DNA of 64,000 bases from contig CM057839.1 in assembly GCA_030068075.1 (NCBI GenBank), positions 50,248,960 to 50,312,959 on the forward strand. Direction: 5' to 3'. This document shows, one piece after another, positions 10,660 through 22,139 of the stretch (position 1 is its first letter; each line of letters opens with the position of its first letter). A model generated the notes under the pieces. It saw only the letters and a list, made by a program, of their open reading frames with translations. It ran no database searches and was not told where the DNA came from. The position numbers were made by a program, and so were the translations under genes. The DNA is from Paguma larvata. Lineage: Eukaryota > Chordata > Mammalia > Carnivora > Viverridae.

Positions 10660-12120
10660 GAAGCTCCGCCCCACCCTGCTCATTGCAGAAAGGCCTGGGA
10701 CTGAATACCAGATGCATTTCCAGCCTCTCTGAGTAGGGCCCAGCGATTGTCTTAAATTAATACTTCCCGTGAAGGTTCTTCAATCCTATAGCTGCATTTT
10801 TTAGACACAACTCCCCTGACCTTTTTAGATTCTTGCTATACCATTTGCCTCTTGTTCAAGTAATTTGCAATTACCAGATACTAACTGGTTGCTGATAAAG
10901 GCTAAATGTAAAAGACCAATGGTATCCAACTTCAAAAGGGGGCTTAAGATTGGAGTAGTTACTAAAAATAAAGGATCAAGAAGATGGAAGAAAAAAATCC
11001 TGGGTTTAATTATCTATTAGATATGGCCATTACAGCAATAAGACAAGTGCTCCAATTCTCCTCAAGAGAATCCAGTACCCACAAGCTCTCTGGATGGAAA
11101 CTCAAATCCATAGGGATGCTTACCCCACTAGGGTTCTTTTAGAACTCTCTTGACAATTATTAACTACTTGGAAATAGCAGAACTAGGTGACTAACCCATT
11201 TCTTACTTCCTCCTCTCTTCCTCCTCCTCCTTCTCCTCTTTATTCTCCCTCTCCCTCCCTGAAGCGACTCACAGCCACTGGGAGACGAAGACACACAGGA
11301 CATTCAAATACAGCGAAGGTAAGTACAGAGCGACCTCAGAGAGTAGCCCTGGTCAGCCAAGAATGAGGTCCAACTCCAGCACAAGCAAAGGCCCCTGAAG
11401 CAGGTTCCGGCCTGAGTGGGCTCTGGAAGGACAAGCTTGTGCTGAATGCTCTGAGCACAGGGACCCTGGGTTATGGAAGACATGGGAAGCAGGGGCATAA
11501 ATGGGCAGGTACAGCCAGGAAGGTACTGGGTGCCCTTGGCCAGGCATCTGGGGTGAGACAGGAGCCGAGCCCAACCTAAAGTAGCAGTGCCTGACCCCCT
11601 CACCGTCTCTGCTGACTAGTTCCCCCAAGAAAGCTCCAGATGTCTGAGACAGAAGCCTAACCCCCCCCCACCCCAGGAAGAGGAGAGTAATCTCTCAGAG
11701 ACAACAGAGTGTACTTGAAGACAGTTCCTTGGCGACCTGAATGGGCTGTCTACATTTCCACCACTGGAACTGGAATTCCATTCTTTGGAAACTTAGAAGT
11801 TTGCATGCTCAGGAAAGTGCCAAGTTTTTGGAAAGCTCTGCCCTCAGATTCAGAGAAAAAATGAGCAGCTGATAGTAGCTTCCTGTGAGACCCCACAGAG
11901 GTCAAAGATGCCTGGGAGAGTCCTTGGAGGAGAGGAAAAAGAGGCAGAGTGGACGGGAGGGGGAGGGGGGGCAGAAACATATCCTTGGAAGTCAAACAAA
12001 GCAAAATGGAAAAAATTGGCATTTTTTTTCCCCTGTAATTTCAAGAGAAGTGGGTGGCATTTATAGTTCTCCCCTTATCTCCACCTGAAGCAAATGCAGA
12101 CACTTAACACCTCCCTGCTT
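10660..12120. other. Non-coding stretch, no recognised element
   Basis: No gene, RNA or repeat recognised. It contains a CT/CTT-rich patch at 11208-11262 and a C-run near 11661-11668. Confidence 0.3.
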
Positions 12121-12124
12121 TGGA

Positions 12125-12200
12125 ACATTTCATTCTTTCATCCTGCAGACTTTACGGAGCCCCCACTGTGTGCCAGGCTCTGTGCCAGGGCTGGGGGCTG
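12125..12200 (-). mobile_element. L2 3' end fragment, antisense
   Basis: CATTCTTTCATCCTGCAGAC then GCCCCCACTGTGTGCCAGGC and TGTGCCAGGGCTGGGG match the reversed L2 tail. Confidence 0.5.
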
Positions 12201-12939
12201 GGGCAGGAGCAGGGGTGTCTAGAGGGTTTATTCTGCTCTCCCGTCACTTGGTGAGGTTGGAGTCTCACTGGGGCCAAGAATCAAAGGTGCTGGGGCTGTG
12301 GACGGTGCCATGCAGACGGGTTCCCTCAGCTGACCTCTCCCAAAGACCACACCATGAGTGCCGAACAAAGAGAGCTGGACAGCCACAGGACGCATCAGCG
12401 AACAGCACCTTGTCAAAAGACTTACCTAAAGCCTGGTGCCTGCAGGTTAGAAAAATAAACCAACAGATGAAATGAACATTATAGTAGCAACCTGCCGAGC
12501 CTCTTAATCTGTCACTTAAATCTAGGGCTTTTAGCTATAATTGAACACCCTACCGTGACTATTATGAAGAGGAGGAGGAGGAGGTGTCAAAGTTGTGGTT
12601 TAGGAAGGCGGATGAAAATAAATTTCCCTTCAAAACTAGTCAATAACAATGCCTTTGTGTTAAAGGAATAGAGTGCTGGCCTAGTCACTGCAGAGGAAAA
12701 CAATACATCCAGGGCACTTAGGAGGCGGCTGAGTCACTGCCCATGCTGCCATTATTCCGTACACGTCCAGAGGACCACTGAGAGCCCTTGAGACTGAAAA
12801 CGTACTGCTGAATTTTTAAGAGTTGAAAGAAGCTGCCTGGTGGATGACTATATGCATATTATCCTAACTGTTCAATCTTAGTATTAAAAAAGGAGTGGGG
12901 TGAAAGAGGGAGGGAGGGAGAAAGGAAAGAAGGCAGGGA

Positions 12940-13815
12940 TGCTCCACATCATATGTCATCAGGGAAACGCAAACTGAAATAACAAGATACCGCTACACAC
13001 CTATTACAGTAGCCAAAATCTGCGTCACTGAAAACACCAAACCCTGGCAAAAACGTGGAGTAACAGGATCTCTCGTTCAATGATGGTAGGAACACAGCCT
13101 CTCTGGAAGACAGTCTGGAAGTTTCTTACGAAACTGAACACACTCTTACCATATGATCCAACAACCGTGCTCCGTGATATTTACCCAAAGGAGTTGAAAA
13201 CTTATGGCCACACAGAAACCTGCACGTAGATGTTTACGGCAGCTTTATTCGTAACTACCAAAACTTGGAAGCAACCAAGATATCCCTCGATAGGTGAACG
13301 GATAAACTGTGGTTCATCCAGACAGTGGAATTTTATTCAGTGCTTAAAAGATATGAGCTATCAGGACATGGAGGAATCTTCAGTGCGTTTTACTAAGTGA
13401 AAGGAGCCAACCTGAAAAGACAGTCTGAAAATATGACATTCTGGAAAGGGCAAAGCTATGGAGATAGCAAAAAGATCGGAGGCTGGTGGGAAGGAGAGAG
13501 ATGATAGGTGGACATAGAGTTTTAGGGCAGTGAAAACATTGTAGGTACTATGATGGTGGATACATGTCATACATTTTTCCAAACCTATAGACTGTACAAC
13601 ACCAAGAGTGAACCCTAATGGAAACTATGGACTTTAGGTGATGATGTTGTGTCTGGGTAGGTTCGTCAGTTGTAACCAATGTACCATCTGGTGGCAGATA
13701 TTGATAATGGGGGAGGCTCTGCATGTGTGGGGGGCAGAGGGTATATGGAAAATCTCTTCACCTTCTTCTCATTTTTCTGTGAGCCTAAAACTGCTCCCCA
13801 AAAAAATAATAAATA
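12940..13815 (+). mobile_element. Old L1 3' end (L1M-type), sense
   Basis: Decayed end of L1 ORF2 (CATCAGGGAAACGCAAACTG; ACCATATGATCCAACAACCG; CAGCTTTATTCGTAACTACC; GGAATTTTATTCAGTGCTTA) followed by an L1M 3' UTR (GCATGTGTGGGGGGCAGAGG; CTGTGAGCCTAAAACTGCTC) and an A-rich tail. Many stops, no function. Confidence 0.88.
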
Positions 13816-13824
13816 AAGCCTTTA

Positions 13825-13916
13825 CAAGAAAAAGAAGAAGAAAGAAAGAAAGGAAGGAAGAATTGGAGGAAGGGAGAAAGGGAGAAAAGGAGGAAGGAAG
13901 GAAAGGAAAAGAAAAT
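13825..13916. repeat. Polypurine (GAA/GGAA)n tract
   Basis: Almost pure A/G run directly after the L1 A-tail, probably grown from it. Such mirror-like purine tracts can form triplex DNA. Confidence 0.9.
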
Positions 13917-13929
13917 TCTAAATAGAAGG

Positions 13930-15700
13930 TGACATCAAAAATCTCCTTTGCAAGCTTTTAGAAGATCACAGTATGTGGGGATGGTTTTGTGAAGATCAAA
14001 TCCTTTCTGGTTAATCATACTGGGCCTCCTGGGAGTTCAAGAGGGAGTGATAGTGCCTTGTCTTCTGGAATGAGAAAGGATCTTCCAAGCGTCCTGTCCC
14101 TGTGGAAAGGCAATGTGATACAAACACAGGAGGTGGTTATGGCTCCCGTATTACTATTATTATGGACTGAATTGTCTTTGAGAGATTGTTCTTCTGACTC
14201 AGAGGGACATTAGATTGATGGAGTGAATTGTTTCTTCAAATTTCTTCTTTAGAGAAATTGGGCTCCTGAGGTCTGAAGAGACAGAGTGAGGGGTCTGGCA
14301 ATCACGTCAGCTGGAAGACTCACTGCATCCTAATCTTCAGAGAGAACCAACCTGAACACTGGACGTCTGACCTTGTGAGAACTTGGGTGGAACTAAATTT
14401 GCTAGAACTCTCTTCAGAAAGGATCGAAGTGAGTATTGTACTGTTCGCATCAAAGCGAGGGCCACCAAGCAAGGGCGACTTTCCTGCACATCCAGAGTCA
14501 CTGCCTTTCAAGTGATCAGAGGAGATTCTTCAACTCCCACCTTCAAGAAGCATGGTCAGACCCAAGGCAAGATGAGGTGCCTCTCTCAACCCTCCTTTGA
14601 ATATGTATTAGTTGCTGAAAATACTCCCTTCCCTCATCAGGCCAGATCTATCAATGCAAATGGCTTGTACACAATTCAAATCTCCATTCTTACTCACTAG
14701 AACACCTCGGTGACCCCTTCATTGTCAGGTGATGAGGCATTCTAGAGGAGTGAATGTGCCATGTAATTTAGGTTTACCCTTCAAGCACTGAATCATAAAA
14801 AATAAACAAGGAGACTAGTTGTATTGCATACTTTCCTGCTGAAATAAACAGAGCACATTTCATACTTGAAATTTTACGATTCAGGCCATCATCTTGAATG
14901 AGAATTACATTGTGTGGTTGTAATTCATATGCGGTAGGTAATAAAAGGTTAAAAGGAGTGGTGATTTCTGCCTGTCTGGCTGATGCCCTTAACGTACCTT
15001 GATTTCTGGGGCATTACATGTTATTAAATTACTTTCTGTGTGTCTGCCCCCGGTCTATGAGGGTTCATGGAAAAATGTTAAAAAGACATGGCACGGGTAA
15101 CAAGCTCAATTTGAATTAGAATCTATGTCAGCAATTAACTCCCATCATAATTCTGACCAAGGAGACCTGAATAAATGTGGGTTTTTTTATATAATGGTCA
15201 TAGTGGCCATGAGATTGACAGATAGTGTATCAGTTAATATACTTTGGTGTAGGCAACAGAAACCAACTCTGAATAACTCAAGCCAGAAGAGAGATATATT
15301 GGAAGGTTTCTAAGGAGGGCCCAGTGGTGAAGTTGTTGCAGAATAACCAGGCCCCAGGAAGGACTGAATGAGGGCTGTTACAAGGGGCTCTAGGATATTG
15401 GCACTCCATGACCCAACTCCAGTCGGCACCCAATAACTGTGTGTCTCCACCAAAGAGTCAATACCTGAGAAAGAGATGATCTCTCTAGCCCATTTTGGGT
15501 TCATGGATCTATTCTTGTGGCCAAGTGGGTAAAACCTTGTGAATGGCAGTCTCATAAAAACCACAGAGAATGAACAAGGGATATTTCCCCCAAAGAAAGT
15601 AATGTTGGGTAGACAAAAACAGATGTCTACTAGAGACAGCCTTACTAACCCGATCTATACATGGTCGAATTCTCTAACAGCTGGCTGTTCCTGGTTTCAT
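13930..15700. other. Non-coding stretch; part resembles an old dispersed repeat
   Basis: No gene recognised. Around 15230-15320 (AGGCAACAGAAACCAACTCT and on) resembles the start of an old mammalian dispersed repeat that I cannot name. A similar start is seen at 25815-25880. Confidence 0.3.
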
Positions 15701-15715
15701 ATAAATGTGGCTTCC

Positions 15716-15898
15716 TGGTACCTTGGTGGCTCAGTCAGTTAAGCATCTGCCTCTTGATTTTGGCTCAGGTCATGATCTCACAGTTCGTGATTTTGAGCCC
15801 TGCATCGGGCTCTTCACTGACAGCATGAAGCCTGCTGTCTCTTCTCCCTCTGTCCCTCCCCCACTTGCTCTCTCTCAAAAATAAATAAACTTTTAAAA
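15716..15898 (+). mobile_element. CAN-SINE, copy 5
   Basis: GGTGGCTCAGTCAGTTAAGC to AAAAATAAATAAAC. Flanked by matching GGCTTCCTG target duplications (near 15710 and 15903). The first 8-10 bases are atypical. Confidence 0.9.
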
Positions 15899-15944
15899 AT
15901 ATGGCTTCCTGTCCCAAGAGTTTGCCTGCTCTCCCCTGAGAGGG

Positions 15945-16361
15945 CTTAGTGGGCAGAACGCACCTCTTCCAGTAATGTCCATGCCCTAATTCCCAGAGTC
16001 CATGAATGGGGGACTTTGCAGATGTAATTAAGGTTATGGATTGTAAATACAGAGATTAGCCTGGCTTATCCAAGCAAGCCTAATGTAATCACATGAGTCA
16101 GAGGGGTGCAGTGGAAGAGAGTTAGAGGCATTCTCAGCACGAGAGGGACCCCGTCCCTGTCACTGGAGGGTAGTCGCATCGAAAATACAAGGAGGGGTGC
16201 CTAGGGGGCTCAGTTGGTTAAGCGTCCGACTTCAGCTCAGGTCATGATCTCACAGTTCCTGGGTTCAAGCTCCATGTCTGACTCTGTGCTGACAGCTCAG
16301 AGCCTGGAATCTGCTATGGATTCTCTGTCGCCTTCTCTTTCTGCCCCTCCCTCTCTTATGC

Positions 16362-16408
<47 letters not shown>

Positions 16409-16775
16409 ATAAACATTAAAAACAATTTTTTAAATGTTTTAGCTTAAAAAAATATATGAGGAAAAGTTAGAGCAACCTCTAGCAGATCTCTACACAGATA
16501 AGCCTCTGGCTAACAGCCAACAAGCACACAGGGACCCCAGTCATGCTATTGTAGGGGACTTAACTTAGCCAACAACCTGAATGATCCTAGAAGTGGGTTC
16601 ACATCCAGAGCTTCCAGAAAGGAACTCAGCCCCGCTGATCCCTTGTTCCAGCTTACGAGGCTCTAAGCAAAGGGAGGGACCAGGTGAGCCATACTGTACC
16701 TGGAATTCTGACATACTGAACTGTGTAATAATAAATTTGTGTTGTTTTAAGCCACCAAACTTGTGACAATAAATT
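15945..16775 (+). mobile_element. MLT1-type LTR (ERVL-MaLR), sense, split by a CAN-SINE
   Basis: CATGCCCTAATTCCCAGAGTC and ACTTTGCAGATGTAATTAAGG precede the SINE. GTTGTTTTAAGCCACCAAAC and AATAATAAATTTG follow it. These are the internal and 3' landmarks of MLT1 LTRs. The last bases of the LTR are missing or decayed. Confidence 0.75.
16194..16435 (+). mobile_element. CAN-SINE, copy 6, with long (CT)n
   Basis: GGGGTGCCTAGGGGGCTCAG head, full tRNA-related part, and a TCTCTC run of about 40 bases at 16366-16405 before CAAAATAAACATT. Inserted in an MLT1 LTR. Confidence 0.92.
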
Positions 16776-16959
16776 AAAATAAATAAATAAAAAACAATAC
16801 AGAGGCCATCTAGTTGTCTTACCTACCACAACTTAATACCAGCATCTTAAGATTTTCTTGGTGACTATCTGGGTGGATAAGCTCTCTGGGCTTAGTGACC
16901 TGGCCATTATTCTTCTCCATCTTCAGCCATAACAATAACAACAAACACAAAAATTATTT

Positions 16960-17255
16960 ACTGAACAACTACCATGTGATAGACACATTATAGGCATTAT
17001 GGATATAATCTTCACACCACCCCCTCAAAAAGGCCCAAAAACCTATTTTACAGATTATAAAGCTCTCTATACCATAGCATCCTAGAACATAGAGACAGTA
17101 ATAATGCCTACTTCTCCAGACTTTTATAAGGATTGAATAAGATACAATGATGGTGTACAACTTGCCAAAATTCACACAGGTAGCAAGAGACAGAGCTGGG
17201 ATTAAAACCGCAGTCTGTCTGACCCAACCCAAGCTCTTTCTACCATGCCTCGGCA
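16960..17255 (-). mobile_element. MIR element(s), antisense
   Basis: GAACAACTACCATGTGATAG, CTATTTTACAGATTATAAAG and, further on, AAATTCACACAGGTAGCAAG and CAGAGCTGGGATTAAAACCG are reversed MIR blocks. The middle (about 17080-17150) looks like MIR in the other orientation, so two insertions are possible. Confidence 0.65.
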
Positions 17256-17652
17256 GCACCACTAGGAAGACACGCAAAACAACAGGTAGCAAAATGACAG
17301 CCGGTATCACTTCGTGGACTTGAGATTCTCCAGTGTCTCAGATACATGGGCCAGCGGGACCAACTCTGGGCCAGGAGTTACTGGCCAGGTCTGCATCTCT
17401 CTACGGGAGATCAGTGTGAGGGTTGAAGAACACATTGAAAGTTGCAGCCAGATCTCAATTCTCCTTGGTTTTCAGTTTTCATGGGGCTCTCTTGGGTCTG
17501 CTCCATGCATGCAGTTTCCCCAGCTGGCAGGAATACGTGGAGAGCTTTTCCCAGCCTCTCTGCAGCGCTCTTACATTTTCGGGACTTCCCCCATTGAATT
17601 TATGGCTCACTCCAACTAGGAACAAAATCTTGGGCTAGCAAAGTCATGGGTT

Positions 17653-18063
17653 TGTTATGCCCAGAATTCGGGGACCCCAAGAACCACCAGGGAGCCGAGT
17701 CCGATGCAAGAACAAAGAGCCTTTAATCGAGCTAGCTCGAGCTCAATCTCCTACCGCACCGATGCAGCGGTGGGTCGAGAGAGAGGGCGTGTTCCCAAAA
17801 CACAATAGTTTTAAAGGGGTCTAGGGGCAGTGGGAGGGGTGATGGTCGTGACCCTAGCCGATTGGCTGAGGAAGGGTCAAAGGTCCTGTCCCACAGGTCA
17901 AGCTTCTGCGCAGGCCCTGGGGACTCAAGGTGGAGGACACAGAACACAATGGAGTCAGTCCCAGTTTGCCCTTAAGCAAAATGGAATCAGTCCCGATTTG
18001 CCCTTACAGGTTATCCTTGTTTGTTGCCAACTGAGTCCTCCAGTTTCAGCCAACAAAGCCACA
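17653..18063 (-). mobile_element. Solo gammaretrovirus-like LTR (class I ERV), antisense
   Basis: A 411-base element with TG and CA ends, flanked by identical 4-bp GGTT (17649-17652 and 18064-18067). A 4-bp duplication is standard for gammaretroviral integrases. On the minus strand it shows a CCAAT box (+ strand about 17860-17866), a TTTAAA TATA-like motif (about 17810-17816) and an ATTAAA poly-A signal (17722-17727). A repeated block of about 33 bases lies in U3. No internal viral sequence is attached. No coding capacity. Confidence 0.85.
17943..18009 (-). repeat. Direct repeat of about 33 bp in the LTR U3 region
   Basis: Two adjacent copies share ATGGA.TCAGTCCC..TTTGCCCTTA (+ strand, starts near 17949 and 17982). 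Tandem U3 repeats of this kind are the usual enhancer arrangement in gammaretroviral LTRs. Confidence 0.8.
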
Positions 18064-18068
18064 GGTTT

Positions 18069-18103
18069 ACACACACGCACACACACACACACACGCACGC
18101 GCG

Positions 18104-18137
<34 letters not shown>
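18069..18137. repeat. (AC)n with GCGC interruptions, microsatellite
   Basis: Compound alternating purine-pyrimidine repeat of about 69 bases, with a GCACGCGCGC core. It abuts the LTR target duplication. Likely Z-DNA-forming and length-polymorphic. Confidence 0.95.
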
Positions 18138-18138
<1 letters not shown>

Positions 18139-18139
18139 G

Positions 18140-19339
18140 AGCAAATTGAGTCTGCTTTTCTGGCAGCAAAGTTGCTCATCTCCATGGCCAGCCCCACATG
18201 TTTAAAGCTACAGTTCTGGCCAATTGAGCTGGCGGCAGGGCATGCAAGCAGCCCCAGGCAAGGCAGCCACAGAAGCCTGCCATTCTTACCTGAAGCTCCA
18301 GCAGTTTTTCAAGAATAAAAGCTTCTCAATTTGTTGTCTGCCTTGGGTCAATTTACAGTGCTTTGAAATGGTTGTTCTTGACATTTTCCCCCCAATGTTA
18401 TGCTTGTTTTATGGAGGAGTCCTGGGCCTCTCATGCTGCCAAAACCAGAACCCCCCTACCCCCAATCCCTCCCAAGAGGCTGACATGTGGAAGCCCCACG
18501 AGAAACCAGCCGTGGGGAGCTCCCACTCTATTGCTGTCCTTTTCCCTGAGCACACCAGCTCCGAAACAGCTCCTGAGAGGCAGAGGTCTATGCCCTGCAG
18601 AGCCACCTTTAAGAATCTCCTCTCTTTCCACATTTCCCAGCAATGCCCTGGGATAGGCAAAACGGAGTCAGGATTTTGCAGCTTGAATCTATTTCTGTCA
18701 TATGCATATTATCTAAAAATCAGAAAATATACAAGCCTGGCTGCCCGAGCTCTAGCTTTGACTGTCACTCTGTTTTTTTCACCGCAGTTAATAAACTATA
18801 ACTGCCCCCAAATACCTTGGCTCTCAGACTGTCGGGGCCAACATTCTCAGTTGGGTATCAGTTTACCATTGCATCTATGTGAAAGAACAAGAAAGAGCTT
18901 TGTGTGTGTTTGTGTGTGTGTGTGTGTGTTTCTACTCAAGCCTCATTCCTTGTAGCTGAGAGCTTAGCCAGAATGTTTTAGCCTGCTGCTCCTCTTTATT
19001 CTTGCTGCATTACTCCTACATTAGTATCTCCTTTTGGAACTCTCAGAAAATAAAGGAAAACAGCAGCCCTCCCTGGCAATGGATGTAAACGTCGTCTAGT
19101 GAGATGGTGGAGTTATTGCAAAGTGATCATGAATCTAAATGCCATTCGATCATGTGGAGTCCGAATAAATAATACAGGTCCAACTACTTTTCAAAGATAC
19201 GCACATCCCCGTTGTAAAGTGCTACTGTGTTTACACTAGCCAACATTATGGCACATTTTCTCTAACATTGGGTACTGAGGCTACAGCTTCTGTCTCACGC
19301 TGTATCATGGGGGAATGCCTATAAAAATTATTGATGTTA
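18140..19339. other. Non-coding stretch, no recognised element
   Basis: Holds the longest open frame of the window (+ strand, 243 codons, 18224-18955). It resembles no protein I know and ends in a (TG)n microsatellite (18902-18928), so I regard it as chance. Confidence 0.4.
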
Positions 19340-19358
19340 GAATGTATTTTTCATTCTC

Positions 19359-19568
19359 GGGGTGCCTGAGTGGCTCAGTCGGTCAAGCATCTGACTCTTG
19401 ATTTCAGTTCAGGTCATGATCTCACAGTGTGTGGGTTCGAGCCACAGCTCTGAGCTGACAGCTCAGAGCTTGCTTGGGATTCTCTCTCTTTCCCTCTCTC
19501 TCTGCCCCTCCTCTGCTCTCTTGCTTTCTCTAAATAAACAAACTTTAAAAAAAAAAAAAGAAGAAGAA
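19359..19568 (+). mobile_element. CAN-SINE, copy 7
   Basis: GGGGTGCCTGAGTGGCTCAG head, CT-rich linker, A-run and AAG repeats. Its 19-bp target duplication differs at one base (19340-19358 and 19569-19587). Confidence 0.95.
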
Positions 19569-19769
19569 GAATGTATTTCTCATTCTCAAAAAGACCTGGA
19601 ACCCCTGCTCTGGGGATCTGTAGCAGAACAGCATTCCTCCCGTTGGCCTAGGGAAGGGCCAATATCAGAGGCAGTGTGTTCCTCCACCACCACTACCAGC
19701 TCATGCTCTTCCACTGGCCAGCTGGTGGTGGTGCCCTGGTGAAACAGGCAAGAGCCTGGTCTGGGACTC

Positions 19770-19850
19770 TGACCATTAGCTTGCTGGAAAATCTTGGAAA
19801 ATCGGCATTTTCTTGGGCCTCTGTTTCTTCATCTATAAAACAATACCACT
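19770..19850 (+). mobile_element. MIR fragment, sense
   Basis: GGGCCTCTGTTTCTTCATC followed by TATAAAACAATACC is the MIR 'CTCAGTTTCCTCATCTGTAAAATG' region. Confidence 0.55.
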
Positions 19851-20114
19851 AAACGATGTCAAAGACCCTGGCCGGCTTAGCCATTCTTCGACTCAACACA
19901 TTGTAATTATAGGCACCTTGCACACATCTTCCTGTTCATAAACCCCAGGATGGCCACAGGCCTTTTACAGACAATTGGATTTCCCGGCTAAGTGCCAACA
20001 GCCTCTTCTCTTGGCTACTGATCATAAAACGAAATGCAGCTCAGGGTACCAGCGGCCGACAGCATCAGGGCTCAGGCTGAGGGACACGCATAGCCTCACC
20101 TGTCCTAATGACAG

Positions 20115-20240
20115 CGACCATTTACCCAGCACTTACTAAGCGCCAGGCCACTGAGAAGCACCTTTTGGCTATTCAGTCGTTGATCCTCACAGCAATCCTA
20201 TAAAGTATCTGTTATTCTTCCCCTTTTACAGGTAAAGAAA
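20115..20240 (-). mobile_element. MIR element, antisense
   Basis: CAGCACTTACTAAGCGCCAG, TTGATCCTCACAGCAATCCT and CCCCTTTTACAGGTAAAGAA in the correct reversed order and spacing. Confidence 0.75.
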
Positions 20241-20789
20241 CCCAAGTGTTTCTCTGGACTGATTCCGCATTATCTTCACATCATTTAGATCATCTTCCCC
20301 TCACAGAGAAATAGGGAATGTATTTGTTCTTAGAATATAATTCACAAACACATAAGCCATCATCGCCTGCGTCCCCATCATGAAACACAGCAAGATTCAG
20401 GGAAGAAAAGAAAAGGTTCATTTAGCCATTACCATTTGATATTTCCTTCTCTGAGACAACTGTCAAAAATCTATGTAATTATCCTTAACTCTCACTGGGG
20501 GGAGAGGAGACTTTAGTGATTCAGAGTTTGCCACTCTTTCTCATTAATCTTAAGGCAGAACACACCCCACAGTGAGGAGGGCTTACTCTGGACAAAAGTG
20601 CTTGGCAGCTGGAGGCCTTCAATCATGAGAGAAACTGTGACCTCTGCAGCTGAGTCGATCAGCCTTTTTTCTCACTGTCTCTCCAGTACACAACCCAAAG
20701 AAAACTGGGCTTACCCTCTACACACTAAATTAGAACAAATATAAGCAAACAATGCTTCCATAAAGAATTATATATATATATGTATGTAT

Positions 20790-20975
20790 GACTATGGACT
20801 GGCACAGCATTTTTAGAAAGCAACATGACAAAACTAAACAATAATGCTCAGCAATCCCACTCCTGAATGTCTATCCCTAGAAAACATCTCAATAAAAACA
20901 AGAAAAGTCATACATGATAATGCCCACAGCCCCATTATCTGCAATAGTAAAATATTGGAACCAACATAAATGCAC
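20790..20975 (+). mobile_element. L1 ORF2 fragment, sense
   Basis: AATCCCACTCCTGAATGTCTATCC, partly matched, then CCATTATCTGCAATAGTAAAATATTGG correspond to the L1 ORF2 3' text 'ccagcaatcccactcc ... tattcacaatagccaaaa'. Decayed and short. Confidence 0.6.
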
Positions 20976-20999
20976 ACACACGTACACACACACACACTT

Positions 21000-21065
21000 T
21001 TTCAGTATTCATGAACACTTATTATATGCCAGGCACTATGCTAGACTCCAAGATGAATATGAGTC
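21000..21065 (-). mobile_element. L2 3' end fragment, antisense
   Basis: TTATTATATGCCAGGCACTA and TGCTAGACTCCAAGATG match the reversed L2 tail. Confidence 0.5.
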
Positions 21066-21639
21066 CTTGAGAAGGGTGCTGAATATTGAGGTCATTTTGT
21101 TTTGGTTTGGTTTTGTCTGTTTATTTTCAGCAATTAGTATACACCCCTTCCTGGCTTTCCTCTATATCATGAGACTAGAAGACTGGGAACTATGTGACAT
21201 CCAAGATCCTGACCATGATTTGCATTCTGCCAACAAGATGTGTTTCCATGAGATTTGGAAGGTGGAAGGGAGGTAAGAGGACCTATTCTTCTTCTAGCAT
21301 CATTGGTGAACACATGGGTTTTATTATATGTGGGGTTTTGCAGAAACCAGCAAAACTTTTGCCAACCACCCACTTGGGTGCTGTGGGGCAGCTGGACCAT
21401 TAGAAGTATTTTTCTACTTTCTGACCTCTGCTCTGAGCAGGACTTCCTGATACTCTGACAGTCAGCAGTGAACCTCAAAGTTAAGGAGACCCACCCCTCC
21501 TGCTGCTAATTTTCATTCCTCCAGTCTTAGTTTTATAAGCACCTAATTCTCTGTGTTAAATCCCTCTCTGATTAAAATTCCTAGAGTAATATATATTTTC
21601 TTTGATCTCTACCTTATTGCAGAAAGATTACAATCTAGA

Positions 21640-22135
21640 GCAACACTGTCCAGTAGAAAAATAATGTAAGTCACACATGTGTGCCATATGTGTAATTTAA
21701 ATTTTTATTAGCCATATTTTTAAAATATTTATTTATTTTGAGAGAGAGGAGAGAGAGAAAACATAAGTGGGAGAGGGTCAGAGGGAGGGAGAGAGACAGA
21801 GAGAATCCCAAGCTGAGAATGGAGGCCAACACGGGGCTTGATCCCACAACTGTGAGTTCATGACTTGACCTGATATCAAGATGCTTAACTGACTGAGCCA
21901 CCCAGGTGCCCCTCAGTAGCCATACGTAAAAAAATAAAAATAAACAGGTGAAATTAATTTAATACATTTTATTTAACCCAATATATCCAAAATATTATCA
22001 TTTTGACATGTAATTAATATAAAAATACTAATTAGAGCTTTACTTTTCATACTGTCTCCAAGATACAATGTGTATTTTCTGGCTACAGCACTTCTCAGTT
22101 GAGACTAGCCACATCTCAAGAACTTATTGACTACA
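21640..22135 (+). mobile_element. hAT-type non-autonomous DNA transposon remnant, split by a CAN-SINE
   Basis: ACACTGTCCAGTAGAAAAAT, ACAGGTGAAATTAATTT, AACCCAATATATCCAAAATA and GACTAGCCACATCTCAAG match an old medium-reiteration DNA element whose ends read CAGTGCTGTCCAATAG. I do not give a subfamily name. The right terminal repeat is not clear. Confidence 0.5.
21717..21912 (-). mobile_element. CAN-SINE, copy 8
   Basis: Reverse copy: TATTTATTTATTTTGAGAG tail side to TGACTGAGCCACCCAGGTGC head side. Flanks share a TAGCCATA target duplication. Confidence 0.92.
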
Positions 22136-22139
22136 TGTG

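Noticed and set aside
18224..18955. Longest open frame, 243 codons on the + strand
   Set aside because: No recognisable domain, ends in a (TG)n microsatellite, overlaps competing frames on both strands, and lacks a visible promoter or splice context.
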